Shown: positions 1 through 6,005, counted from the stretch's first letter. The stretch is DNA of 8,316 bases from Nitrospirota bacterium (GCA_016201805.1 JACQCB010000071.1:1-8316); one strand, 5' to 3'. Made by a program: numbers and translations. Notes: generated by a model not told the origin, from the sequence alone.

Positions 1-741
1 CTGGCCCACAAGGGCACCTTGTTTCTCGATGAAATCGGGGAGATTTCTCCCGTGGTCCAGGTCAAATTGCTCCGGGTGCTCCAGGAGCGGCAGTTCGAAC
101 GCGTCGGCGGCAACGAGACCGTGGAAGTGGATGTCCGGCTGGTCTGTGCGACGCAGAAGGATCTGAAGAAAGAGGCGCAGCAGGGACGGTTTCGGGAAGA
201 CCTCTATTATCGCTTGAACGTGGTGCCGGTGCGACTTCCGCCTCTGCGTGAGCGGAAGGAGGACGTGTTGTTGATCGGCGAGCATATGTTGCAGACCCGT
301 TGCGGCAGGATGAACAAGGCGCTCAAAGGGTTCTCGCAATCGGCCCGGGAACTGCTGCTCCGCTACTCATTTCCGGGCAACGTCCGAGAACTGGAAAACG
401 TGATTGAGCGGGCGGTGGCGCTGGGACGCGAGCATGATGTGGTGCAGCCCTGGGATTTGTGCGGCTTTCCCTCCTGCCCGTACCTCGGCGGCGCGCCGCA
501 GGAGGCTTGCGGGTTTTGCGCCGAAGGTCTTACCGGGAGGCGAGACAAGCCCGCCGCGTTGGGGGCCCTCGCAGCGGCGCGGGAGCAGTTTGAACGGGAC
601 TATATCCTGGCCGTTCTTGAACAGGCGGAGGGGAGCAGGACGGAGGCGTCGAAGGTCTTGGGGTTGTCCCGCAAAGCCTTGTGGGAGAAATGCAAGCGCT
701 ACGGCATTGCGAAGGGCAAGCCGGGCGAAGAGGACGAGTAA
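1..741 (+). CDS. Sigma-54-dependent (NtrC-like) transcriptional activator, 3' part only
   Basis: This is the C-terminal part (246 codons plus TAA) of an AAA+ enhancer-binding protein that remodels sigma-54 RNA polymerase. The frame is open from base 1, so the start, the Walker A loop, the GAFTGA loop and any receiver or sensor domain lie upstream of the window. Visible in order are Walker B (GTLFLDEIGE, residues 5-14 of the fragment), a sensor I region (VRLVCATQKDL), the arginine-finger region (GRFREDLYYRLNV, then LPPLRER), the sensor II stretch (FPGNVRELENVIERAV), and a C-terminal Fis-type helix-turn-helix (SRTEASKVLGLSRKALWEK). Between the AAA+ domain and the HTH lies a Cys-rich segment, C-x4-C-x10-C-x2-C (codons at 460, 475, 508 and 517), not usual in NtrC-type proteins and possibly a metal or redox site. 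The stop is 6 bp from the convergent WD40 gene. Its target promoters are not evident in the window. The family call is secure; the regulon is unknown. Confidence 0.95.
   Translation: MAHKGTLFLDEIGEISPVVQVKLLRVLQERQFERVGGNETVEVDVRLVCATQKDLKKEAQQGRFREDLYYRLNVVPVRLPPLRERKEDVLLIGEHMLQTRCGRMNKALKGFSQSARELLLRYSFPGNVRELENVIERAVALGREHDVVQPWDLCGFPSCPYLGGAPQEACGFCAEGLTGRRDKPAALGALAAAREQFERDYILAVLEQAEGSRTEASKVLGLSRKALWEKCKRYGIAKGKPGEEDE
460..519 (+). other. Four-cysteine module in the linker of the sigma-54 activator
   Basis: Codons 460-462, 475-477, 508-510 and 517-519 encode four cysteines with spacing C-x4-C-x10-C-x2-C, directly after the AAA+ sensor II region and before the Fis-type HTH. Apart from these, the fragment has only three other cysteines (in VCATQ, TRCGR and EKCKR), none of them clustered. 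The spacing would suit a Zn, Fe-S or disulfide site. The ligand is not known. Confidence 0.6.
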
Positions 742-747
742 CCCGGC

Positions 748-1851
748 TTAGGCCGTTTCCGTCCCGCCTTCCCAGAGCTTGACGGTCCGATCCCAGGAGG
801 CGCTGGCGAGGCGGAGGCCGTCCGGTGAAAAGGTCACGCCGCGCACCGCTCCCCTATGGGCCTTCAACGTTTTGAAGTTGCGGCCCGAGGCCAGGTCCCA
901 GAGCTTGATGGTCTGGTCGTCGCTGGCGCTGGCGAGGACCTTGCCGTCGGGAGAGATCGCCAGCGAACGGACCCATGCGCCATGCCCTTTGAGCGTGCGA
1001 AGCTCGGTCGTCTGCGGCATTTCAAAGAGCTTGATCGTGGTGTCGCGACTGCCCGTGACGAGGAGTTTGCCGTCCGGCGTGAAGATCATGGCGCCGATCC
1101 AGAAATTCATTGGCTTCTGAAACCCGCCCTCGTCTTCGACGTAATACCCGCGATACTCCGTTGTGTCGTCGTCCTCGATGTCCAGCCAGTGCCCGTTGTG
1201 CAGGACCTTCTCTTCGCCGCTGGGGAGCACTTCCCAAATTTTGATCTTTCCGATGTCGGACCCGCTGGCCAGATGGATGCCGTCCGGTGAAAAGGCGACC
1301 ACGGGGGACCAATGGTGATCGTATTGGTCTTTGCCGAGCAGCGTCATCAGCTCGGTCCCGGTTGTGATCTCCCAAATCTTGATGTCCTTGTTATGGCTGC
1401 CGCGGGCCAGCATGAGCCCGTCCGGGGACAGCGACAGGCAACACACGTTGTGGTCATACCGGCTGAACAGGAGCCTGGTGGGTTCGCCTGTTTTGGGGTT
1501 CCACAGTCTGATCGTCCGGTCCTCGCTCCCCGTGGCAAGGGTCTGGCCGTCCGGGGTGAAGACTGCCGAACGGATGTCGTGCGTGTGGCCGCGCAAGGAT
1601 CGGAGCAAGCGGCCGGTCTCGATGTCCCAGATGCGTACGAGCCGGTCCGCTCCGCCGCTGGCCAAGGTGAGCCCGTCCGGGGCGTAGGCGACGGTCCAGA
1701 CACCCTGCGAGTGGCCCTGAAAGGTTTTGATTTCCCTGCCCCCCGCCTTCCAGTAGTCGAGCAAGTCGACGGCCGGACGTGCAGCCGTCTGTTCGGGGGC
1801 CAGTCCGGCCTGGCTCCCAGGGAAAGCCTGTGGGGTGAATGAGTCAGCCAT
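748..1851 (-). CDS. WD40-repeat protein, complete seven-bladed beta-propeller
   Basis: The protein has 367 aa and is built almost entirely of WD40 repeats, a scaffold family that usually mediates protein-protein contacts. Seven repeats can be counted, with blades beginning near residues 41, 83, 126, 169, 215, 285 and 327. Most carry a GH dipeptide, an SPDG or TPDG turn, a GS/AS..D turn and a closing IW/LW, as in GSEDRTIRLW and ASDDQTIKLW. Blade 5 carries an acidic, tyrosine-rich insertion of about 30 residues (about 220-250, including DIEDDDTTEYRGYYVEDEGG). No signal peptide or membrane helix is visible, so it is probably cytoplasmic. The ATG at 1851 is preferred over an in-frame ATG at 1896 because AAGGAGA lies 10 nt upstream of it, while the extra 15 residues are basic and unlike the family. 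It is transcribed divergently from the HExxH-protein gene. Its partner is unknown. Confidence 0.93.
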   Translation of the reverse strand: MADSFTPQAFPGSQAGLAPEQTAARPAVDLLDYWKAGGREIKTFQGHSQGVWTVAYAPDGLTLASGGADRLVRIWDIETGRLLRSLRGHTHDIRSAVFTPDGQTLATGSEDRTIRLWNPKTGEPTRLLFSRYDHNVCCLSLSPDGLMLARGSHNKDIKIWEITTGTELMTLLGKDQYDHHWSPVVAFSPDGIHLASGSDIGKIKIWEVLPSGEEKVLHNGHWLDIEDDDTTEYRGYYVEDEGGFQKPMNFWIGAMIFTPDGKLLVTGSRDTTIKLFEMPQTTELRTLKGHGAWVRSLAISPDGKVLASASDDQTIKLWDLASGRNFKTLKAHRGAVRGVTFSPDGLRLASASWDRTVKLWEGGTETA

Positions 1852-1860
1852 CAATGAGGG

Positions 1861-1867
1861 TCTCCTT
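1861..1867 (-). promoter_or_regulatory. Ribosome binding site of the WD40 gene
   Basis: The complement reads AAGGAGA, with the AGGAG core ending about 10 nt before the ATG at 1851. It decides the start in favour of 1851 over the upstream in-frame ATG at 1896. Confidence 0.7.
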
Positions 1868-1912
1868 ACGGGTTCTGTTCGACGACACGGCCCCAAACAG
1901 CCTCCGTCCGCA

Positions 1913-1926
1913 GCATTTGCAAATGC
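1913..1926. promoter_or_regulatory. 14-bp perfect palindrome, candidate operator between divergent genes
   Basis: GCATTTGCAAATGC is identical to its own reverse complement. It encloses the -35 hexamer (TTGCAA, 1917-1922) of the promoter reading toward the HExxH-protein gene and lies about 60 bp upstream of the divergent WD40 start. A dimeric repressor bound here would block the rightward promoter and could also affect the leftward gene. Seen: the palindrome and its position. Inferred: operator function. A 14-bp perfect palindrome can occur by chance roughly once in such a window, so position is the main argument. Confidence 0.4.
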
Positions 1927-1946
1927 CGGGGAGGGGTGGCTATAAT
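1917..1946 (+). promoter_or_regulatory. Sigma-70-type promoter for the HExxH-protein/ferredoxin unit
   Basis: The -35 box is TTGCAA (1917-1922), the spacer is 18 bp and the -10 box is a consensus TATAAT (1941-1946), predicting a transcript start near 1953 and a leader of about 150 nt. The block TGGCTATAATC recurs exactly in the promoter at 8051-8080. It is the only strong promoter seen upstream of the gene at 2102. Confidence 0.7.
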
Positions 1947-2101
1947 CACACGTTGCTGCATGTGAACCAGCGAATCATATGAGAAGCTTTGGAAGCAAGT
2001 CAAGCTGTCCCCTGGCCTCGAATGCCATGAGTTCCCTGCCGATGAGTGAGATGTCCAAGACAGTCTGATCGTTCATACGAACCAGCAGGAGAGACGCGTC
2101 C

Positions 2102-3100
2102 ATGGAAATCAGGTTTCAGCCCGCCCTCCTTCAGGAAGTGATCGACTCGTTCGTCGAGAAAACGGAACGGGAGGGGGATCCCACCTATTATAAAGAGTTC
2201 CACGAACTGGCCGACCCGATCTACGAACGGTTCACGTTGGATGATCGCGAAGCCGAATTCAAGAAATTGTACCAGTATTTTTTCGGGACCTGGGGGTTCT
2301 CGGACATTATCCGGGACGCGTTCGAGGAGTTTCCGTCGCTCAAGGAGCGGGTCGGGATCGTTTTGATCAAGGGCGTTCTCAAGGAGGATCAAGAGGGCGT
2401 CGATATTCTTCGAAAGTGGGGATCGGTCGAACAGGACCTGGCCAAGCAGTTCGAAGATCAGGGGCTCAAGGGTGTTGGAATCAAGTTGATCCCGAGACGG
2501 TTCTACGATCCGGCCCTGACGCGCTATTGTCGCCACGAACTTATGCACATCTCCGACATGCTCGACCCGGTCTTTAATTACGATCCGGACACCAAAGTCG
2601 GGCAGAACCCAGGCGAAGAGACGCTGATCTTGCACCGTTATCGAGTGCTGTGGTGCCAGAACATCGATAGCCGGCTGATTCGGATCGGGAAGGAATCCAT
2701 GTTGAGCCGGGAAGATCGGTTCAAGGAATTCCGCTCATGGTACCGGAAGATTCCGCCGGCGCAGTTGAAGTCGGTGTTCGAGGGCTTGTGGCAGTCGGAG
2801 ATGTTGACACATGCGGAATTGATCGAGATGGCCTCGGATACCGTCCGTGTCATGGATCGGGCGCTGGATATCGAAGGTGGAGAGGTGCCGGACGTGCCCA
2901 GCAAGGTGATGCTGATGCCGGGCTTCCCGTGCCCGCTCTGCCGGTTTCCGACCTATTCCTGGGTCGAAGATCTCGAACAAAAGCTGGAGAAGCATGTGCT
3001 CGAGTTCATCAGGGAAAACCATCCCGGTTGGGACACGGAGTTCGGCGCCTGCGACCGCTGCGTCGAGGTCTACAAGTTGCGGGCGGATGGGGTCATGTAG
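2102..3100 (+). CDS. Uncharacterised protein with HExxH motif and two C-terminal CxxC knuckles
   Basis: I do not recognise a named family for this 332-aa protein. It is rich in charged helices, has no signal peptide and no membrane helix, and should be cytoplasmic. Two possible metal sites are visible. One is the zincin-like HELMH (His145, Glu146, His149), followed by Asp152 and Asp155, in YCRHELMHISDMLDP. The other is a pair of knuckles, CPLC (Cys277, Cys280) and CDRC (Cys317, Cys320), 36 residues apart, resembling a zinc-ribbon or rubredoxin-like fold. An acidic N-terminal half precedes them. The start is the ATG at 2102, with AGGAGA at 2087-2092 about 10 nt upstream. The ferredoxin gene begins 14 bp after the TAG, so the two are probably co-transcribed and may be translationally coupled. 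Given the neighbours, a role in assembling or maturing a metalloenzyme is plausible but inferred. HExxH can occur by chance, so protease activity is not established. Confidence 0.88.
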   Translation: MEIRFQPALLQEVIDSFVEKTEREGDPTYYKEFHELADPIYERFTLDDREAEFKKLYQYFFGTWGFSDIIRDAFEEFPSLKERVGIVLIKGVLKEDQEGVDILRKWGSVEQDLAKQFEDQGLKGVGIKLIPRRFYDPALTRYCRHELMHISDMLDPVFNYDPDTKVGQNPGEETLILHRYRVLWCQNIDSRLIRIGKESMLSREDRFKEFRSWYRKIPPAQLKSVFEGLWQSEMLTHAELIEMASDTVRVMDRALDIEGGEVPDVPSKVMLMPGFPCPLCRFPTYSWVEDLEQKLEKHVLEFIRENHPGWDTEFGACDRCVEVYKLRADGVM

Positions 3101-3114
3101 GACGGGCCGGGAGT

Positions 3115-3732
3115 ATGGCGACGGATCCACAATACGGGCGTCGGCATTTTCTGAAGGATTCGGTCCTGTCGTTGGCGAAGACGGCGCAGGAATTCGTCAA
3201 GCATCGCGATGCGCCATCGGAGTCTGCGGAAGCCCCGCCGAAGCGGCGTCACGACTGGCTCCGGCCTCCCGGCGCGGTTGCGGAGGAACAGTTCCTGGAG
3301 CGGTGCACGCGCTGCGGCGACTGCCTCAAAGCCTGTCCCTACGGGAGCATCAAGCCCGATCTTCAAACCGGCGCGCCGGTTATTTTCCCCGACGAGACGC
3401 CCTGCCAGCTCTGTGAGGATTTCCCCTGCATCGCGGTCTGTGGTACGGACGCGTTGCGTCCCCTTGCGGGCCGCGAAGAGGCGGCGATGGGGCTGGCCGT
3501 CGTGTCCCATCGAGACTGTACGGCCGGACAAGGCTGTCACGCCTGTGTGCCCCGCTGTCCGACCGAGGCGCTGTCCATGGATTTCGAGGCCTTCCATCTC
3601 CTGGTCGCAGAGGGCCAATGCGTGGGTTGTGGAATTTGCGAGCAGACCTGTAAGACGGTGAACGATAAAATTGCCATCAAAGTGACTCCCGCGCGGTTTC
3701 TTGCCTCAGGCGGGCCTTCCGCCGGGATTTAA
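3115..3732 (+). CDS. NapG/MauM-like ferredoxin with four [4Fe-4S] cluster motifs
   Basis: This 205-aa iron-sulfur protein has 16 cysteines in four motifs: Cys64-67-70-74 (CTRCGDCLKACP), Cys97-100-105-109 (CQLCEDFPCIAVC), Cys135-141-144-148 (CTAGQGCHACVPRCP) and Cys169-172-175-179 (CVGCGICEQTC). The irregular spacing of the second and third is that of the NapG/MauM family of periplasmic nitrate reductase electron-transfer proteins. The N-terminus has a twin-arginine motif (GRRHFLK, residues 8-14), but the following stretch SVLSLAKTAQEFV is short, contains Lys and Glu, and has no clear cleavage site. Export by Tat is therefore doubtful, and the motif may be vestigial. The ATG at 3115 lies 14 bp after the upstream stop; GGGAG almost abuts it, so initiation may depend on coupling to the upstream gene. 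It probably shuttles electrons for, or helps assemble, a molybdoenzyme of the neighbouring genes' system. The cluster count is firm; the partner is inferred. Confidence 0.92.
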   Translation: MATDPQYGRRHFLKDSVLSLAKTAQEFVKHRDAPSESAEAPPKRRHDWLRPPGAVAEEQFLERCTRCGDCLKACPYGSIKPDLQTGAPVIFPDETPCQLCEDFPCIAVCGTDALRPLAGREEAAMGLAVVSHRDCTAGQGCHACVPRCPTEALSMDFEAFHLLVAEGQCVGCGICEQTCKTVNDKIAIKVTPARFLASGGPSAGI

Positions 3733-3817
3733 GTGTCTGAAAATAACCGACTAAATGAGCTATTTCGAGCATGTTACGTTGTGAAATCATGGACTTGGCT
3801 AGAGGCCCAGTTCTGGC

Positions 3818-3846
3818 TTGACTTCCAATTTGGCATTGCCTATGAT
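3818..3846 (+). promoter_or_regulatory. Sigma-70-type promoter for the chaperone/gamma-subunit unit
   Basis: TTGACT (3818-3823), a 17-bp spacer and TATGAT (3841-3846) form a near-consensus promoter. The predicted transcript starts near 3853, about 90 nt before the chaperone ATG. It makes the chaperone and haem subunit a transcription unit separable from the ferredoxin gene. Confidence 0.7.
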
Positions 3847-3910
3847 ACGCACGCTTGCGCCAAAAGTGTCGAGGCCAAGGGACGCAGGGAAACGGGATTG
3901 AGCGATCCTG

Positions 3911-3937
3911 CCTCCTCTAGGGCTCGTACTTAGGAGG
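3911..3937 (+). promoter_or_regulatory. Strong SD of the chaperone gene with an upstream complementary CCTCCT
   Basis: AGGAGG (3932-3937) lies 5 nt before the ATG at 3943 and is a full-strength SD. CCTCCT (3911-3916) in the same leader is its exact complement, so a 6-bp stem with a 15-nt loop could hide the SD. The complementarity is seen; translational control is inferred. Confidence 0.4.
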
Positions 3938-3942
3938 GTGGA

Positions 3943-4908
3943 ATGAGCACGAAGGAAAGCCAGCGAAGCATGGTGGACCCTGTGACGATGATTCCTGGCA
4001 CCGGCACCCTCAAGGATTCGCCGGCCGTTGAACGGGCGTTAGGACGCAGCAAGCTCTACCTGTTGATCTCGTGGAGCATGCTGTATCCGGAAGACGAAGA
4101 ATTTTTAGACTATCTGCAAAGCGGGGAGTTCGTGGAAGACGGACGCTCCGCGGTCGAGAGCCTCGGTCGTGCGCTGGAAGGGATTGGCGGGGAACGGGCC
4201 AAGACCAAGTTGGCGGCGATCTCGAAGTCCTTGGATCAGATCGATGGATGGGTGGCCTCCGAATGCGCCAACTGGCAATTGGCCGACCTGCAGGCAGAAC
4301 ACCGGCGCGTGTTCAGTAACGTCATCACCCTGGATTGCCCACCGTACGAAACCCTCTTCGGTAACGACCACGTCTTCGGCCAAGCCCACGTCATGGGAGA
4401 TATCGCCGGGTTCTACCGAGCCTTCGGCGTCGAACTCTCGCGGGATATACACGAGCGTATGGATCACCTGAGCGTGGAGCTGGAGTTCATGCATTTTCTC
4501 GCGTACAAGGAATCTTATGCGCGGTGTCATGACGGAGCCGAGAAGATTCAAATCGTCGTCGACGCCCAGAAGAAGTTCGTGAAAGAACACATCGGCCGAT
4601 GGGTGCCGCTTTTTTCCAGGATGCTGGTCAAGAAGGCGGACTCGGGATTCTTCCGCCACATGGCGGAACTGTCCTCGGACTGGATGGATTTTGACGCGGC
4701 CCACTTGGGGGTCAACCCGCAGCCCTATTCAGAGGCCGACTACCGCCCCGCCACCTTCAATGCGCCGGAGGGGCAGACCTATGAATGTGGCGCGCAGGAT
4801 CAGGGCAACGAGTTGAGCATCCTGTTGAACGAAGTGGGCGCACAGTCGTTTTTGGAAAAAGATAAAGACAAAGAAAAAGAGGAGTCCGGGCCGGTGGGCA
4901 CGGCTTAA
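3943..4908 (+). CDS. TorD/NarJ/DmsD-type molybdoenzyme assembly chaperone
   Basis: This 321-aa, all-helical cytoplasmic protein belongs to the redox-enzyme maturation chaperones. These bind the catalytic subunit of DMSO-reductase-family enzymes, promote insertion of the bis-MGD cofactor and delay export until folding is complete. Diagnostic stretches are SKLYLLISWSMLYPEDEEF (36-54), LQAEHRRVFSNV (116-127), CPPYETLFG (132-140) and the helix ERMDHLSVELEFMHFLAYKE (171-190). The usual family length is about 180-240 aa. The excess lies in an N-terminal extension of about 35 residues and a C-terminal tail of about 65 residues ending in a Lys/Glu-rich run (about 305-314). ATG 3943 has AGGAGG 5 nt upstream. 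The haem gamma-subunit gene follows after 92 bp with no clear promoter between, so co-transcription is likely. The client is probably the catalytic subunit that partners that gamma subunit; no such gene lies in the window. Confidence 0.93.
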   Translation: MSTKESQRSMVDPVTMIPGTGTLKDSPAVERALGRSKLYLLISWSMLYPEDEEFLDYLQSGEFVEDGRSAVESLGRALEGIGGERAKTKLAAISKSLDQIDGWVASECANWQLADLQAEHRRVFSNVITLDCPPYETLFGNDHVFGQAHVMGDIAGFYRAFGVELSRDIHERMDHLSVELEFMHFLAYKESYARCHDGAEKIQIVVDAQKKFVKEHIGRWVPLFSRMLVKKADSGFFRHMAELSSDWMDFDAAHLGVNPQPYSEADYRPATFNAPEGQTYECGAQDQGNELSILLNEVGAQSFLEKDKDKEKEESGPVGTA

Positions 4909-4985
4909 TCAGTGCGCACTTCATTATCGGGTGCCAGCGAGTTCGTCAAGGGTATCGCAGAGCAGTATTTCAATCATTAATCGAG

Positions 4986-4990
4986 GGAGG
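4986..4990 (+). promoter_or_regulatory. Ribosome binding site of the haem gamma-subunit gene
   Basis: GGAGG, inside a purine run (GAGGGAGGG), lies 10 nt before the ATG at 5001. The rest of the 92-bp gap (4909-5000) shows no convincing promoter. Confidence 0.6.
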
Positions 4991-5000
4991 GCATATTCAT

Positions 5001-5954
5001 ATGAGAGTGGTGCAGACACGCAACAAAAAGATGGTGTTTGGCATTCTTCTCTCTGCGCTCGTCGTGGGCTTGATGCTCACGGTGGGGCAGGTGCCGCTGG
5101 CCGTTAGCCAGCCGGTGACGATTCCGGTGAAAGCGATCAAGGGGGCGATTCCGATGGATGGGGCCAACCCCATCTGGGAAGGTGTGCCGGGGGTGGTCGT
5201 GCCGCTGAGCGGACAGACGATCACGACGCCGATGCACCCGAACTTCGCCGTGAAGTTCGTCTTCGTGAAGGCCGTGACGAATGGCAAGGAACTTGGTTTC
5301 CGGATTGACTGGTCCGATCAGACGAAGAACGATACGACGATCGGTCCCCAGGATTTCCGTGACCAGGCGGCCATCCAGTTCCCGGTGAACGCGTCGGGGG
5401 CGCCGCCGTTCCAGTGTATGGGACAGTCCGGCGGTACGGTCAACATCTGGCGCTGGAATGCGGAATGGCAGAAGGACCTCGGCAAGGACAGCGCCGGGCT
5501 GTGGGACGTGGACGACCAGTATCCCGGCATCTTCTGGGACTACTACTTTGAGGAGCCTGCCGGCGGCGTGACCTATCCTGACCGGATCGGTCGGAGCCTC
5601 GGGCCCTTCAATCCCGGTATCTGGTCGGGGAACATCATGTCTGATCCGACGTTGCGCGTGAGTTCCGTCGAGGATCTCAACGCCAACGGGTTCAGCACCT
5701 TGACCACTCAGGGGCATCAGGATGTGATCGGGAACGGGGTGTGGGAGCCGGCCGGATCGGTGAAGGGCGGCTGCTGCACGGGTCCGACGTGGCGCATCGT
5801 GGTGAAGCGGTCCTTGACTACCAGCGATCCAAACGATGTGCAGTTCAAGTCCGGCGCGACGGTTCCGGTGGCCTTTGCGGCCTGGGACGGATCGAACGTC
5901 GAGCGGAACGGCATGAAGGGCATCTCGACCTGGTTTACGCTGAAGTTGCCCTAA
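5001..5954 (+). CDS. Haem b-binding gamma subunit of a type II DMSO-reductase-family enzyme, NxrC/EbdC-like
   Basis: This 317-aa exported protein has the ethylbenzene-dehydrogenase haem-binding domain. Family members (EbdC, DdhC, ClrC and putative NxrC) hold one haem b with Met and Lys axial ligands and take electrons from the Fe-S beta subunit. The N-terminus is a Sec-type signal: basic residues 1-10, a hydrophobic core at about 11-29, and cleavage likely near Ser36. Typical blocks follow: FRDQAAIQFP (119-128), CMGQSGGTVNIWRWNAEWQ (139-157), TWRIVVKRSL (263-272) and VAFAAWDGSNVERNGMKGISTWF (290-312). Met140 and Lys306 fit the expected ligand positions by motif. No C-terminal membrane anchor is visible, so the mature form should be soluble. 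Cys139 beside the putative Met ligand and the pair Cys258-Cys259 are notable. The upstream chaperone supports a molybdoenzyme role. With a Nitrospira-like context, the substrate is most likely nitrite, but chlorate, DMS or hydrocarbon enzymes have the same subunit. Confidence 0.88.
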   Translation: MRVVQTRNKKMVFGILLSALVVGLMLTVGQVPLAVSQPVTIPVKAIKGAIPMDGANPIWEGVPGVVVPLSGQTITTPMHPNFAVKFVFVKAVTNGKELGFRIDWSDQTKNDTTIGPQDFRDQAAIQFPVNASGAPPFQCMGQSGGTVNIWRWNAEWQKDLGKDSAGLWDVDDQYPGIFWDYYFEEPAGGVTYPDRIGRSLGPFNPGIWSGNIMSDPTLRVSSVEDLNANGFSTLTTQGHQDVIGNGVWEPAGSVKGGCCTGPTWRIVVKRSLTTSDPNDVQFKSGATVPVAFAAWDGSNVERNGMKGISTWFTLKLP

Positions 5955-5961
5955 ACAGTAA

Positions 5962-6005
5962 CCCCCGTGGTGGGGGGAGTCGGTTGCCTGAGGCCATGCC
6001 TCAGG
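5962..6005 (+). other. Two short hairpins downstream of the gamma-subunit gene
   Basis: CCCCC (5962-5966) can pair with GGGGG (5972-5976), and CCTGAGGC (5987-5994) pairs perfectly with GCCTCAGG (5998-6005) around CAT. Neither has a T-run. They lie between the stop codon and the main terminator and may protect the mRNA 3' end or simply add to termination. Confidence 0.45.

Larger units (their letters stand above)
3733..3942 (+). other. Spacer and leader between the ferredoxin and chaperone genes
   Basis: This 210-bp stretch is less GC-rich than its flanks. It holds a sigma-70-type promoter (3818-3846), a leader of about 90 nt and the SD of the next gene. A GTG-initiated frame (3733-3933) abuts the ferredoxin stop, but it is judged non-coding because it runs across the promoter. 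A short GC hairpin (GGCGG/CCGCC, 3709-3723) lies at the end of the ferredoxin gene, but no T-run follows, so termination there is uncertain. Confidence 0.5.

Noticed and set aside
1937..1956. Possible sigma-54 (-24/-12) site with TGGC and a downstream TTGC
   Set aside because: The GG and GC elements are 15 bp apart rather than the required 10, and a good sigma-70 -10 box occupies the same place.
1979..2068. A 29-codon frame in the leader upstream of the HExxH-protein gene
   Set aside because: No SD precedes its ATG, and the peptide shows no attenuator-like codon run or recognisable feature, so it is most likely chance.
2000..2635. A 211-codon minus-strand frame opposite the HExxH-protein gene
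   Set aside because: It is antisense to a gene with clear motifs, SD and promoter; its translation resembles a shadow frame of GC-rich coding DNA.
3733..3933. A 66-codon GTG-initiated frame directly after the ferredoxin stop
   Set aside because: It has no SD of its own, runs through a near-consensus promoter at 3818-3846 and the leader of the next gene, and its composition is unlike the neighbours. It is probably just the continuation of the same reading frame past the stop.
4911..4920. 10-bp palindrome AGTGCGCACT after the chaperone gene
   Set aside because: Too short to distinguish from chance and not attached to a recognisable promoter.
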